This document shows, in pieces, positions 8,849 through 17,102 of a stretch of 64,000 nucleotides of DNA. Source of the DNA: Achromobacter spanius (GTDB lineage: Bacteria; Pseudomonadota; Gammaproteobacteria; Burkholderiales; Burkholderiaceae_B); the NCBI RefSeq assembly GCF_003994415.1, contig NZ_CP034689.1, positions 4,340,001-4,404,000 of the forward strand, in the 5' to 3' direction. Position 1 is the first letter of the stretch, and each line of letters begins with the position of its first letter. The notes under the pieces are model-generated. The model had not been told where the DNA came from, did no database searches, and saw only the letters and a program-made list of their open reading frames with translations. The translations under genes were made by a program, and so were the position numbers.

Positions 8849-8877
8849 TTCATAATTATGAACAGGCCCATGTTAAA
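8849..8877 (-). promoter_or_regulatory. Predicted matR promoter with overlapping palindromic operator
   Basis: On the minus strand TTTAAC (8877-8872), a 17-base spacer and TATGAA (8854-8849) form a sigma-70-like promoter. A perfect 14-bp palindrome TTCATAATTATGAA (8849-8862) covers the -10 region, as expected for an autorepressor site of a GntR protein. Assignment to MatR is inferred from position. Confidence 0.55.
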
Positions 8878-8942
8878 TCCCGACGCGGAAAAAGGTAAAG
8901 CCCCGGGAAAACCCCTTCCGCCCCCGAACACGATCCTAAAGA

Positions 8943-8970
8943 CGAAAACGCCCCCGGCAGAACGCCGGGG
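8943..8970 (-). terminator. Rho-independent terminator after the spermidine-synthase-like gene
   Basis: CCCCGGC (8952-8958) pairs with GCCGGGG (8964-8970) around a 5-base loop, followed on the minus strand by a T-rich run. It lies 6 bases past the stop. Confidence 0.8.
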
Positions 8971-8975
8971 ACCGA

Positions 8976-9746
8976 TCAGAAGTGCAGCACGCCGTCCACG
9001 GCGTGGCGGGTCAGCGCCCGCGCCCAGCGGCGCGCCGGCAGCCCGTATCGGGATTCGACCACTTCCGCGCGTTCCAGCAATTCGGCGGGCGTGACCGACA
9101 GGCGCGGCCCCGAGAAAGCCAGCACGATCTGGTTGCCCGCGTCCACTTCCGGCAGCAATACCACGCGGTCGTCAAAGGCCTTGGAAAGGTTTTCGATGTT
9201 CTTGCCGAAGCTTTCGTGGCGGCCGAACAGGTTCACCGCCACCACGCCGACCTCGCCCAGCACGCGCCGGCAATCGCGGTAGAACTTCACGCTGTCGCGC
9301 ACCGGGCCTTCGGCGGCGGCGTCATACAGGTCCACCATCAGCACGGGGCAACGTCCGGCGTTGGCGGGGTCGGCCACCCACAGGCCGGCGTCCATGTGTT
9401 CGACTTGCAGCCGGTTCGATCCGGGCAGGCGGAAGAACATGTGGCAGGCGGCGGTTACGCGGGGGTTCCATTCCACGGCCAGCAGCGGGCTGCGCGTGTG
9501 CTTCACGCAAAAGCGCGCCAGCGAACCCGCGCCCAGGCCCAGCATGCCGATGGCCTCTTCCTTGGGCGGCTCCAGGAACAGCAGCCAGGCCATCATCTGG
9601 CCGGTGTATTCCAGCACCAGCTCGGCCGGGGTCTTGACACGCATGGCGCCCTGGACCCACTGGGTGTTGAAGTGCAGATAGCGCACGCCGTCCAGTTCGG
9701 ACAGGGTCGGCTGGTCAAGTTCGGAAGGGAAGTTCGATTTATTCAT
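8976..9746 (-). CDS. Spermidine synthase-like protein
   Basis: Protein of 256 residues with the Rossmann methyltransferase fold of the spermidine synthase family. It shows a glycine-rich nucleoside-binding loop (MLGLGAGSLARF), an acidic residue after the next strand (LLAVEWNPRV) and the active-site aspartate region PVLMVDLYDA. Real SpeE enzymes transfer an aminopropyl group to putrescine, but many such short homologues have no proven polyamine activity. The ATG at 9746 (MNKSNFPSEL) was preferred over the longer frame. It follows the acyl-CoA dehydrogenase gene by 66 nt on the same strand and may be co-transcribed with it. Confidence 0.85.
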   Translation of the reverse strand: MNKSNFPSELDQPTLSELDGVRYLHFNTQWVQGAMRVKTPAELVLEYTGQMMAWLLFLEPPKEEAIGMLGLGAGSLARFCVKHTRSPLLAVEWNPRVTAACHMFFRLPGSNRLQVEHMDAGLWVADPANAGRCPVLMVDLYDAAAEGPVRDSVKFYRDCRRVLGEVGVVAVNLFGRHESFGKNIENLSKAFDDRVVLLPEVDAGNQIVLAFSGPRLSVTPAELLERAEVVESRYGLPARRWARALTRHAVDGVLHF

Positions 9747-9812
9747 GGCGGCGATTGTAGGGCGGACGCCGCGCGGGCGTCTCACAAGCGAGCGCCACGC
9801 CGGGATGCCCTA

Positions 9813-10916
9813 TCAGGCCGCAACCCGTTCAGCGTCGGCCCCTTCCCAGATCCGCTCCAGCCATTCGGTGCAAGACGCCTCTGCGTGCAGGCTCGCCGCC
9901 AGCCGCAGCACCCGCTTCAGGTACAGGTGCGCGTCGCATTCCCAGGTGATGCCCAGGGCGCCATGCACCTGAATCGCGTTCTGCACGGCGCGCCGGCCGC
10001 CTTCCACCGCCAGCAACGGTACGTACAGGCTGTCGCGGTCTGCCGACGGTGCGTCGGCGTCGTGCGACGCCGCTGCGGCCATGCCGGCCAGCCGCGCGTC
10101 GTCCAGCGCCATCCAGTCGTCGGCCAGGCGATGCTTGATCGCCTGGTTGGCGCCGATGGCGCGGTCGAACTGGCGGCGTTCACGCGCGTACGCCGCCGCC
10201 ATGTCCAAGGCCGCCGACGCCGCGCCCAGCAATTCCGCCGAGCGCAGCAGCGTCATGCGGGTCTTCAAGCGTCGCCACATGCGCGCGTCGACTGTTAACT
10301 CGATAGCCTCCTGCAGCTCGGGGCGCGCCACCCGCGCCACCGGCATCGTCGGATCCAGGCCGGCGGTGGCCGACATGCCCGACGTGCTGGAAATACCCGA
10401 AGCGCCCTCGGTGCCCACCGTGCCGGACAGGGGCGCATGGCGTTCCAGCCGCAAGCTGCCTGGCCCCAGGCATCGCAGCGCCAAGGCCGGCACGCCTGCC
10501 CCCGCGCCCTCGATGAACGCCGAGCCGTCCGGCCGCATCGCCGCATCCGCGAAATACATCTCGCCTTGCATCATGGCTTGCGCCCACTGCGCCACGGGCC
10601 CTGCCGCGCCGGCCTCGCACAGGGTGGGAAGCACCACCATGTTCGACACCAACGGCAGGCTCAGCAAATGGCGCCCCGCCGCTTCCGCCACGATCCAGGC
10701 TTCTCGCATACCCAGGCCCAAGCCCAGCCCATCGTGCCCTGCTGGCGCCAGCAGCGCGGGCCAGCCTTGCTCGGCAATCTCGCGCCACAGCGCCAGGCGG
10801 GCGTCCCCCGTACGCGTTGTCGCCGCGCGGGCGACGCTTGGAGGGTGGCGGTCGGCCAAAAAGCGCCCGGCCGCCTCTTGCAGCATGCGCTGGTCTTCGT
10901 TCAAGGAAAAAGTCAT
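9813..10916 (-). CDS. Acyl-CoA dehydrogenase (second of pair)
   Basis: FAD-dependent acyl-CoA dehydrogenase family member of 367 residues, shorter and more divergent than its upstream partner. The N-terminal helical domain starts MTFSLNEDQRML. The C-terminal domain has AAYARERRQFDRAIGANQAIKHRLAD and QVHGALGITWECDAHLYLKRV. A low-complexity Ser/Gly/Thr stretch near residues 165-185 (GASGISSTSGMSATAG) is unusual. It follows the other dehydrogenase gene by 35 nt. Such pairs often form hetero-oligomers that oxidise CoA esters of side chains or aromatic acids. The actual substrate is unknown. Confidence 0.9.
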   Translation of the reverse strand: MTFSLNEDQRMLQEAAGRFLADRHPPSVARAATTRTGDARLALWREIAEQGWPALLAPAGHDGLGLGLGMREAWIVAEAAGRHLLSLPLVSNMVVLPTLCEAGAAGPVAQWAQAMMQGEMYFADAAMRPDGSAFIEGAGAGVPALALRCLGPGSLRLERHAPLSGTVGTEGASGISSTSGMSATAGLDPTMPVARVARPELQEAIELTVDARMWRRLKTRMTLLRSAELLGAASAALDMAAAYARERRQFDRAIGANQAIKHRLADDWMALDDARLAGMAAAASHDADAPSADRDSLYVPLLAVEGGRRAVQNAIQVHGALGITWECDAHLYLKRVLRLAASLHAEASCTEWLERIWEGADAERVAA

Positions 10917-10951
10917 GGTGCTTGTCGTGGCAAAGTTCAGGCTCGTGGCAT

Positions 10952-12238
10952 TCAAGCTTTCGGCAGGCCCAGCATCTGCTCGGCAATGATGTTGCGCTGG
11001 ATCTCGGACGTGCCCGCCAGGATGGTTTCGGCGCGCGACCACAGGTAGGCGTGGGTCAGCTCCGCCGCTTGTGCGTCGGTGCTGTCCGCCAAGCACGCCT
11101 CATCGCCCAGCATCTGCATGGACAGTTCCAGCAGCCGCTGATGCGCCTCGCTCCAGTGGATTTTGGTGGACGAGCCTTCCGGGCCGGGCGGGTCACCGCG
11201 CATGGCGCCTTCCAGCGCGCGTTGCGACTTCAGTGCCAGCACATGACTGTCGGCCGCCAGCCGCGCCCACTTGTGGCGCACCGCCGCCGACGAGGCCGGC
11301 ACATGCCCATAGGCATCGGGGCGCAACGCCAGCCGCCGCACCGCATCCAGCTCTTGCCCAAAGCGAACCAGGCGCGGAATGAAATAGGTGCCGCGTTCAA
11401 AGCTGGCGGCGGCCATCGCCACCTTCCAGCCCTGGTTCTCCTGCCCCAGCAGCAGGTCTTGCGGCACGAAGACATCGTCGAAGAACACTTCGCAGAATTC
11501 GGCCTCGCCCGTCATCTGGCGAATGGGTTCCACGCGCACACCGGGGCTGCGCATGTCCACCAACAGGAAACTCAAGCCCTTGTGCTTGGGCGCGCTGGTG
11601 TCCGTGCGCGCCAGCACGAAGCACCACTGCGCGCGGTCGGCAAACGACGTCCATATCTTGTGGCCGTTCACGCGGTAGCCGCCCGCCACGGCTTCGGCGC
11701 GCGTGCGCACCGAGGCCAGGTCGGAGCCAGCGCCGGGTTCCGAATAGCCCTGGCACCAGACCTCGCGGTTGGACAGAATGCCGGGCAGGAAGCGGCGCTT
11801 CTGCGCCTCGCTGCCAAAGTGCAGCAGCGTGGGCGCCAGAATGCCGTGGCCGATCAGGTTCACGCCCAAGGGCGCGCCGCAACGCGCATGCTCTTCATGG
11901 AACACGGCCTGGCGCGACAGCGGCAAGCCCCGCCCGCCATAATCTGGTGGCCAACCCAGGCCCGACCAGCCGGCGGCGCACAGCGCATCTTCCCAGGCTC
12001 GCCTGAAGTCCAGGTTGCGCGGGGCCGCGCCGCCAGGCCAGCCACGCACGAAGCCGGCGTAGGCGTCGTTCAGCCACGCGCGCAGTTGCTGGCGGAAGGC
12101 GGTGTCGTCAGTGGCCGCGATGGCCCGCGCGGCGCTTTCCTGCCACGCGGGCGCCGGCTGTGCGACTTCCCGCACCGCGCCTTTCTGCCATGCGCCCCGC
12201 CCCGCGCCATCGTGCGAGGCGTGTTCCTGTCGAGCCAT
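10952..12238 (-). CDS. Acyl-CoA dehydrogenase (first of pair)
   Basis: FAD-dependent acyl-CoA dehydrogenase of 428 residues. Typical segments are WCQGYSEPGAGSDLASVRTRAE (flavin and substrate contact), GYRVNGHKIWTSFADRAQW and, near the C-terminus, LAGTSEIQRNIIAEQMLGLP. The start at 12238 has AGCAGGA directly before it and lies 5 bases after the TctC stop, which supports co-transcription. It belongs to the operon of hydratase, acyl-CoA synthetase, TctC and two dehydrogenases divergent from IclR. It would insert the alpha,beta double bond into a CoA-activated acid. Confidence 0.92.
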   Translation of the reverse strand: MARQEHASHDGAGRGAWQKGAVREVAQPAPAWQESAARAIAATDDTAFRQQLRAWLNDAYAGFVRGWPGGAAPRNLDFRRAWEDALCAAGWSGLGWPPDYGGRGLPLSRQAVFHEEHARCGAPLGVNLIGHGILAPTLLHFGSEAQKRRFLPGILSNREVWCQGYSEPGAGSDLASVRTRAEAVAGGYRVNGHKIWTSFADRAQWCFVLARTDTSAPKHKGLSFLLVDMRSPGVRVEPIRQMTGEAEFCEVFFDDVFVPQDLLLGQENQGWKVAMAAASFERGTYFIPRLVRFGQELDAVRRLALRPDAYGHVPASSAAVRHKWARLAADSHVLALKSQRALEGAMRGDPPGPEGSSTKIHWSEAHQRLLELSMQMLGDEACLADSTDAQAAELTHAYLWSRAETILAGTSEIQRNIIAEQMLGLPKA

Positions 12239-12243
12239 TCCTG

Positions 12244-13212
12244 CTACTCCAGTCGAATGTTGGATTCGCGCGCCACCTTGGCCCAGGTGCTTACGTCTTG
12301 CCGGATGAAGGCGGAGAAGGCCTTGGGGTCGCTGCCGATGATGTCCAGCCCCAGGCCCGTGAACTTCGCCTTCACCTCGGGCTGCGCCAGAATCTGCGCC
12401 AGGCTCTGGTAGAGCTTGTCGATTGCGGCTTGCGGCGTGCCCGCCGGCGCCACCAGACCCAGCCACGGCATGGCCGAATAGCCGGGCAGCCCGGACGCCG
12501 CCACCGTCGGCAGGTCCGGCACTGACGCCGATGGCTTCGTGGTCGTCACCGCCAGCGCGCGCAGCTTGCCGTCCTTCACGAAGGGGCCGGACGAGGCCCA
12601 GGCGTCGAACATCACCTGGATGCGCCCGGCCACCAGATCGTTCAGCGCGGGCGCGCTGCCCTTGTACGGGATATGCGCCATCTGCACGCCGGCCATGCTG
12701 TTGAAGAGTTCGGCCTCAAGATGCGTGGAGCTGCCGGCGCCCACCGAGCCATAGCTGACCTTGCCCGGGTTGGCTTTCAGATAGGCGATGAGTTCGCCCA
12801 CGTTCTTGGCCGGAACCGACGGATGCACCTCCAGCACATGCACCACCGAGGCCACCTGGCTGACCGGCGCGAAGTCCTTGATGGGGTCGTAATTGACCTT
12901 GGCGTAGATGCTGGGCGCGATGCCCAGCGACGACGCCGCCATCAGCAGCGTGTAGCCATCGGGCGCGGCGCGCGACACGTAGTCGGACGCAATCATCGTG
13001 CCCCCGCCCGGCTTGTTTTCCACGATGACGGTCTGGCCCAGCTTGGCCGTCAACTGTTCAGCCAGCAGGCGGCTCATGATGTCCGTCGCGCCACCAGGCG
13101 AAAACGGCACCACGATACGCACGGGGCGGTTGGGATACGGATCCTGGGCGTGCGACGGGCCTGTCACGCCGATGCAGGCCAGCGCTACGCCGGCCAATAG
13201 TCTTTTCATCAT
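12244..13212 (-). CDS. Bug-family (TctC) periplasmic binding protein
   Basis: Tripartite tricarboxylate transporter binding protein of 322 residues. The signal peptide MMKRLLAGVALACIGVTG... ends near SHAQ. Family features follow: YPNRPVRIVVPFSPGGATDIMSR, VIVENKPGGGT and DGYTLLMA. The start has AGGAGGAGACAAGC before it. It is embedded between the acyl-CoA synthetase and acyl-CoA dehydrogenase genes, so it probably captures the acid that this operon activates and degrades. No tctAB membrane genes are nearby. Confidence 0.93.
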   Translation of the reverse strand: MMKRLLAGVALACIGVTGPSHAQDPYPNRPVRIVVPFSPGGATDIMSRLLAEQLTAKLGQTVIVENKPGGGTMIASDYVSRAAPDGYTLLMAASSLGIAPSIYAKVNYDPIKDFAPVSQVASVVHVLEVHPSVPAKNVGELIAYLKANPGKVSYGSVGAGSSTHLEAELFNSMAGVQMAHIPYKGSAPALNDLVAGRIQVMFDAWASSGPFVKDGKLRALAVTTTKPSASVPDLPTVAASGLPGYSAMPWLGLVAPAGTPQAAIDKLYQSLAQILAQPEVKAKFTGLGLDIIGSDPKAFSAFIRQDVSTWAKVARESNIRLE

Positions 13213-13259
13213 GCTTGTCTCCTCCTGGGGGATGCGCTTGCGCGGTTTGCGCGGTTGCA

Positions 13260-15344
13260 CTACGGGGTTGCGGGCAGGATCAGCGCGTCCAGTACCGCAA
13301 CGCCTTGTCCCGCCTCTTTGATCAGCAAGGGATTGACTTCAATTTCCGCCACAGTCGCCGGCGCGGCAAGCATGGCGTTGCCCACGGCGACGATGCTTCG
13401 GCAGGCCGCCGCCAGATCGGCGCGCGGTTTACCGCGATAGCCGTCCAGCAGCGCAAAGGCCTTCAGCTCGCGCAGCATCTGCATAGCCATGTCTTCGTCC
13501 ACGGGCAGCAGCCGGTGGCTGGTGTCTTGATAGATTTCCGTCAGCACGCCGCCCAGGCCCACTGTCAGCACGGGACCAAAGACCGGATCGCGCGTGGCGC
13601 CCACAATCAGTTCAGCCACGCCGCGTTCCATCTTCTGCACCATCACGCCGTCGATACGCGCATCGGGTTGCGCGGCGGCCGCCGAATGCAGAATCTGTTC
13701 GCGGGCCGCTATGACGGCGTCGTCATCCGCCAGCCCCAGCGCCACGCCGCCCACTTCCGTCTTGTGCGCGATGTCGGCGCTAAGAATCTTCAAGGCCACG
13801 GGATAGCCCGCCGCGCGTGCATCGGCCACGGCTTCGTCGGCGTTGCGCGCGGCATGGACCGTGGCCTGTGGCAGACCGAAGGCGGCCAGGTAGGCGCGCG
13901 CATCGGCTTCGTTGCAGGGCAGCGCCGGCACCGCCGTCGCATCCAGGCGCGGCACGGGCGCAATGCGATGACTGCCGCGCGCCTCGCACCACAGCAGGTA
14001 AGGCGCCAGCGCGGACACCGCCTGCCCCAGGTCTTCAAACACGGCCACCTCGGCCTCGCGCAAGGTGGCGCGGCTTTGCGCCAGGCCGGTATCGATGGCG
14101 ATGAACAGGCGCGCATGCTGGCGCGACGCCTCGGCCAAGGCATCGGCCATGCGGTCCAGCATGTAGCCGGGCGCGTACACAACCACCGCGTCAATGGCGT
14201 CGGTGGTGGCCAGGGCTTGCAGCACGGTACGCACGAAGTCGGGGTCGTTGACCACGTTGCCGGTCACGTCCACCGGGTTGCCGACCATGCCGTAGTCGGG
14301 AATGCCGCCGCGCAGAACGGCTTGCAAATCGTCGGGCAGATCGGGCAGGTCGAGCCCCGCGCCGATGAACTTGTCGGCCAGAATCGCGCCCAGCGCCCCG
14401 GACATCGTCAACACCGCCACGCGCTTGCCGGCGCTGCGATGGCGCAGCGTGGCCAGGCTGGCCAGATGCGCCATCTGCGCAAAGTCGGTGGCTTCGATCA
14501 CGTTCAGTTGGCGAAACGCCGCCGCGTACACGCGTCGGTCGCCCGCCAGCGCCGACGTGTGCGAACGCACGGCCTGCGCACCCTTGTCGGTGTTGCCGGC
14601 CTTCAGGGCAATCAGCAGTTTGCCCTGGCGTTCCAGTTCACGACAGGCACGTACGAAGCGTTCACCGTCGCGCAGTTGTTCGATATAGCCCAGCACGATT
14701 TCGGTGCGCGAGTCCCCCGCCAGATACTCCAGGTACTGCGAGAAATCCAGGCAGGCCTCATTGCCGGTATTGATGAAATGCGAGAACGGCAGATCAAGCC
14801 GGCGCGCAATGGCGTACACCGCCGCGCACACATTGCCGCTTTGCGTCAGCAGGCTGACCACGCCCGGCCCGGACTGCGCCGGCGCGGTCTTGAAGACCGA
14901 CGCAAACGCCGTGTGCGCCTGCGTGTTCAAGTTGGCGAAACCCATGCAGTTGGGCCCGGCCACGGCCATGCCGCTTTGCGCCACGAAGGCTTCCAGCTCG
15001 TCTTGCAGGCGCACGCCTTCGCCACCCGCTTCCGCAAAACCCGCCGCATAGACGATGGCCGCGCGCACGCCCTTGGCGCGGCAGCGGCGCAGCATGGGCG
15101 TGACGTCCGCCGCGGCAATCGCCAGCACCGCCAGGTCCACGGGTTCGGGCACGGATTCGATGTCGGGCCAGCAGCGCTTGCCGAACACTTCCTGGTACTT
15201 CGGGTTGACCGGATAGATACCGCCCGCGTAGCCAAAGCGCGTCAGTAATTCCAAGGGCATGCCGCCGATGCGGCCCCCGTTGGCGCTGGCGCCGATCATC
15301 GCGATGGAATGCGGATCCAGCAGGCAATCCAGCGCGGGCCTCAT
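13260..15344 (-). CDS. NDP-forming acyl-CoA synthetase (acetate-CoA ligase family)
   Basis: Cytoplasmic acyl-CoA synthetase of 694 residues in the ADP/NDP-forming, succinyl-CoA-synthetase-like superfamily. An N-terminal CoA-binding domain (LDPHSIAMIGASANGGRIGG) is followed by flavodoxin-like ligase domains containing VVSLLTQSGNVCAAVY and FSHFINTGNEACLDF. A C-terminal ATP-grasp domain contains GYPVALKILSADIAHKTEVGGV. The start codon overlaps the hydratase stop as ATGA, showing tight coupling. It would activate the acid taken up by the adjacent TctC system. The substrate is unknown. Confidence 0.92.
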   Translation of the reverse strand: MRPALDCLLDPHSIAMIGASANGGRIGGMPLELLTRFGYAGGIYPVNPKYQEVFGKRCWPDIESVPEPVDLAVLAIAAADVTPMLRRCRAKGVRAAIVYAAGFAEAGGEGVRLQDELEAFVAQSGMAVAGPNCMGFANLNTQAHTAFASVFKTAPAQSGPGVVSLLTQSGNVCAAVYAIARRLDLPFSHFINTGNEACLDFSQYLEYLAGDSRTEIVLGYIEQLRDGERFVRACRELERQGKLLIALKAGNTDKGAQAVRSHTSALAGDRRVYAAAFRQLNVIEATDFAQMAHLASLATLRHRSAGKRVAVLTMSGALGAILADKFIGAGLDLPDLPDDLQAVLRGGIPDYGMVGNPVDVTGNVVNDPDFVRTVLQALATTDAIDAVVVYAPGYMLDRMADALAEASRQHARLFIAIDTGLAQSRATLREAEVAVFEDLGQAVSALAPYLLWCEARGSHRIAPVPRLDATAVPALPCNEADARAYLAAFGLPQATVHAARNADEAVADARAAGYPVALKILSADIAHKTEVGGVALGLADDDAVIAAREQILHSAAAAQPDARIDGVMVQKMERGVAELIVGATRDPVFGPVLTVGLGGVLTEIYQDTSHRLLPVDEDMAMQMLRELKAFALLDGYRGKPRADLAAACRSIVAVGNAMLAAPATVAEIEVNPLLIKEAGQGVAVLDALILPATP

Positions 15345-16144
15345 GCCGTTTCGCCCTTCTTGTTGCGCTGAATCGCTTGCGCCAGCCCGCGCTCGCGCAC
15401 CGCCTGGAATTCTTCGCTCAGGTGCGACAGTTGATGCGTGTCGAAGTGGGCCGACAGCGCAGTGCGAAAGCCTTGCGCATCGGCGGTGCGGTTCAGCGAC
15501 CGCTTGATCAGCCGCAGCCCGAACGGCGGCGCCTGCGCAATGCGCCGCGCCAAAGCCAGGGTGGCGTCGTCGAGCTCTGCCTCGGGCACGACGCGGTTCA
15601 CCATGCCGATGCGCAGCGCTTCCTGTGCGTCGACCTTTTCGCCGGTGTAGAGCATTTCCTTGGCTTTGCGCAGGCCCATCACCCAGGGGTGGATCAGCAC
15701 TTCGGTGGCGGCGGCCGCCAGTGTGTGGCCGACCGGGTCGGAGAAGTACGCGGTGTCGGCGCACACGACCAGGTCGCACATATTGGCGATCATGAAGCCG
15801 CCGGCCACGCAGGCGCCCTGCACCTGGGCCACCGTGGGCTTGGGAAAGTCCCAAATGCGCAGGCAGTAGCCGTAATAGCGGCGCGATTCGTATTCCCAGC
15901 GTTCTTCCACGGTGAAGTCCGCGCGCTTGGCCTGCGCTTCTTTCAAATCGTGACCCGCCGAGAAATGCGCGCCGCGCCCGGCCAGCACCACCACCCGGAC
16001 GGCGTCGTCCTGCTCTGCGCGGGTCAAGGCGTCGTCCAGTTCATCCAGCATCTGCTGGCTTTGGGCGTTGCGCGCGGATTCGCGCGCCAGGCTGATGCGG
16101 CAGACCGAGTCGTGGTGCTCGACGGCCAGGGTGGCGTATTCCAT
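15341..16144 (-). CDS. Enoyl-CoA hydratase/isomerase
   Basis: Crotonase-family protein of 267 residues, first gene of the IclR-divergent operon. Oxyanion-hole regions are RGAHFSAGHDLKEA and GACVAGGFMIANMCDLVVC. The segment DPVGHTLAAAATEVLIHPW replaces the usual catalytic-glutamate region, so an isomerase or other crotonase reaction is possible. The ATG at 16144 follows GAGGAG with good spacing. It shares four bases (ATGA) with the downstream synthetase gene. Confidence 0.9.
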   Translation of the reverse strand: MEYATLAVEHHDSVCRISLARESARNAQSQQMLDELDDALTRAEQDDAVRVVVLAGRGAHFSAGHDLKEAQAKRADFTVEERWEYESRRYYGYCLRIWDFPKPTVAQVQGACVAGGFMIANMCDLVVCADTAYFSDPVGHTLAAAATEVLIHPWVMGLRKAKEMLYTGEKVDAQEALRIGMVNRVVPEAELDDATLALARRIAQAPPFGLRLIKRSLNRTADAQGFRTALSAHFDTHQLSHLSEEFQAVRERGLAQAIQRNKKGETA

Positions 16145-16220
16145 AGTCTCCTCGTCTCTTGCGAAGCCCGGGCTCGCGTGGCCCGGGTCGGTGGGATCGC
16201 AGCGCTTGCGCTGCATTGAT

Positions 16221-16270
16221 TTGATTGAATTAACGCACCTTGAATCCTAGAATACAAAATATTCAATCAA
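16221..16270. promoter_or_regulatory. Inverted repeat in the divergent IclR promoter region
   Basis: TTGATTGAAT at 16221-16230 is exactly complementary to ATTCAATCAA at 16261-16270, with 30 bases between. It lies between the hydratase and iclR-type start codons and is AT-rich against its surroundings. It is a good candidate for paired operator half-sites of the adjacent IclR protein. Confidence 0.6.
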
Positions 16271-16283
16271 CTTTTCCCACAAT

Positions 16284-17057
16284 ATGAACAAGACAATGGC
16301 CACCGGCGGGACTCAAAGCATGCGTCGGGCCTTGGGGTTGCTGCGGGTGCTGGCGCAACACCAGGAAGACGGCATTGACCTGCAAGGCGTCATGGCGGCT
16401 ACCGGGCTGGAACGCTCCACTGCCCATCGCCTGTTGAGCTGCCTGCTGGAAGAGCAGTTCGCCGAGCGCGATGGCCGCACGCGGCGCTACCGCCTGGGTG
16501 TGGATTCCATGCAATTGGGCTTTGCCGCGCTGCGCCGCACGCCGCTGCTGGACGCGCTGCGGCCGTTCGCGCAGAAACTGGCGCGGCTGTCGGGCGACAC
16601 GGTGTTCCTGGTGATCCGCCAGGGCGACTACGCGCTGTGCCTGCTGCGCGAGGCGGGTTCGTTTCCGGTGAAGGTATTCACCATCGACCAGGGCGAACGC
16701 CGACTGCTGGGTGTGGGCGCGGGCGGCCTGGCGCTGATGGCCAGCCTGGCGGATGAAGAGATTGCGTCGCTGTATGCGCGGCACGCGGCCAGCTATGCGC
16801 AGATCGGCGTATCAAGCACTGCCTTGATGAAGGCCGTGAAGCAGACGCGCACGGCGGGGTATTCAGAGATCGTGGACACGATCACGCCGGGCGTGTCGGG
16901 GGTGGGAGTGGCGTTTCCGGTGTCGGAACTGACGTGGGTGGCGTTCAGCTTCGGCGCCATCAGCAGCCGGCTGGATGCGCCGCGCCGCGCCAAGATGGGC
17001 GCACTGCTGCACGCTGAATGCCTGGCCTGGGCGCAGGACTATCTGGGCCATGAATGA
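16284..17057 (+). CDS. IclR-family transcriptional regulator
   Basis: Regulator of 257 residues. The N-terminal winged helix (SMRRALGLLRVLAQHQ, then TGLERSTAHRLLSCLLEEQF) occupies about residues 12-70. The C-terminal IclR effector domain includes DTVFLVIRQGDYALCLLREAGSFPV and GVSGVGVAFPV. It is divergent from the five-gene acyl-CoA catabolic operon and is the likely controller of it. The start at 16284 has no strong ribosome-binding site, so a slightly later start such as the ATG at 16296 is possible. Confidence 0.92.
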   Translation: MNKTMATGGTQSMRRALGLLRVLAQHQEDGIDLQGVMAATGLERSTAHRLLSCLLEEQFAERDGRTRRYRLGVDSMQLGFAALRRTPLLDALRPFAQKLARLSGDTVFLVIRQGDYALCLLREAGSFPVKVFTIDQGERRLLGVGAGGLALMASLADEEIASLYARHAASYAQIGVSSTALMKAVKQTRTAGYSEIVDTITPGVSGVGVAFPVSELTWVAFSFGAISSRLDAPRRAKMGALLHAECLAWAQDYLGHE

Positions 17058-17061
17058 TGGA

Positions 17062-17091
17062 CACGCGCCCCGCGTGATGGCGGGGCGCGTG
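17062..17091. terminator. Hairpin between convergent IclR and thiolase genes
   Basis: A perfect 12-bp stem (17062-17073 with 17080-17091) around a 6-base loop lies in the 45-bp gap between the two convergent stops. There is no T-run, so it may be a shared structural 3' end. Confidence 0.55.
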
Positions 17092-17102
17092 CAGTCAGCA
17101 AC

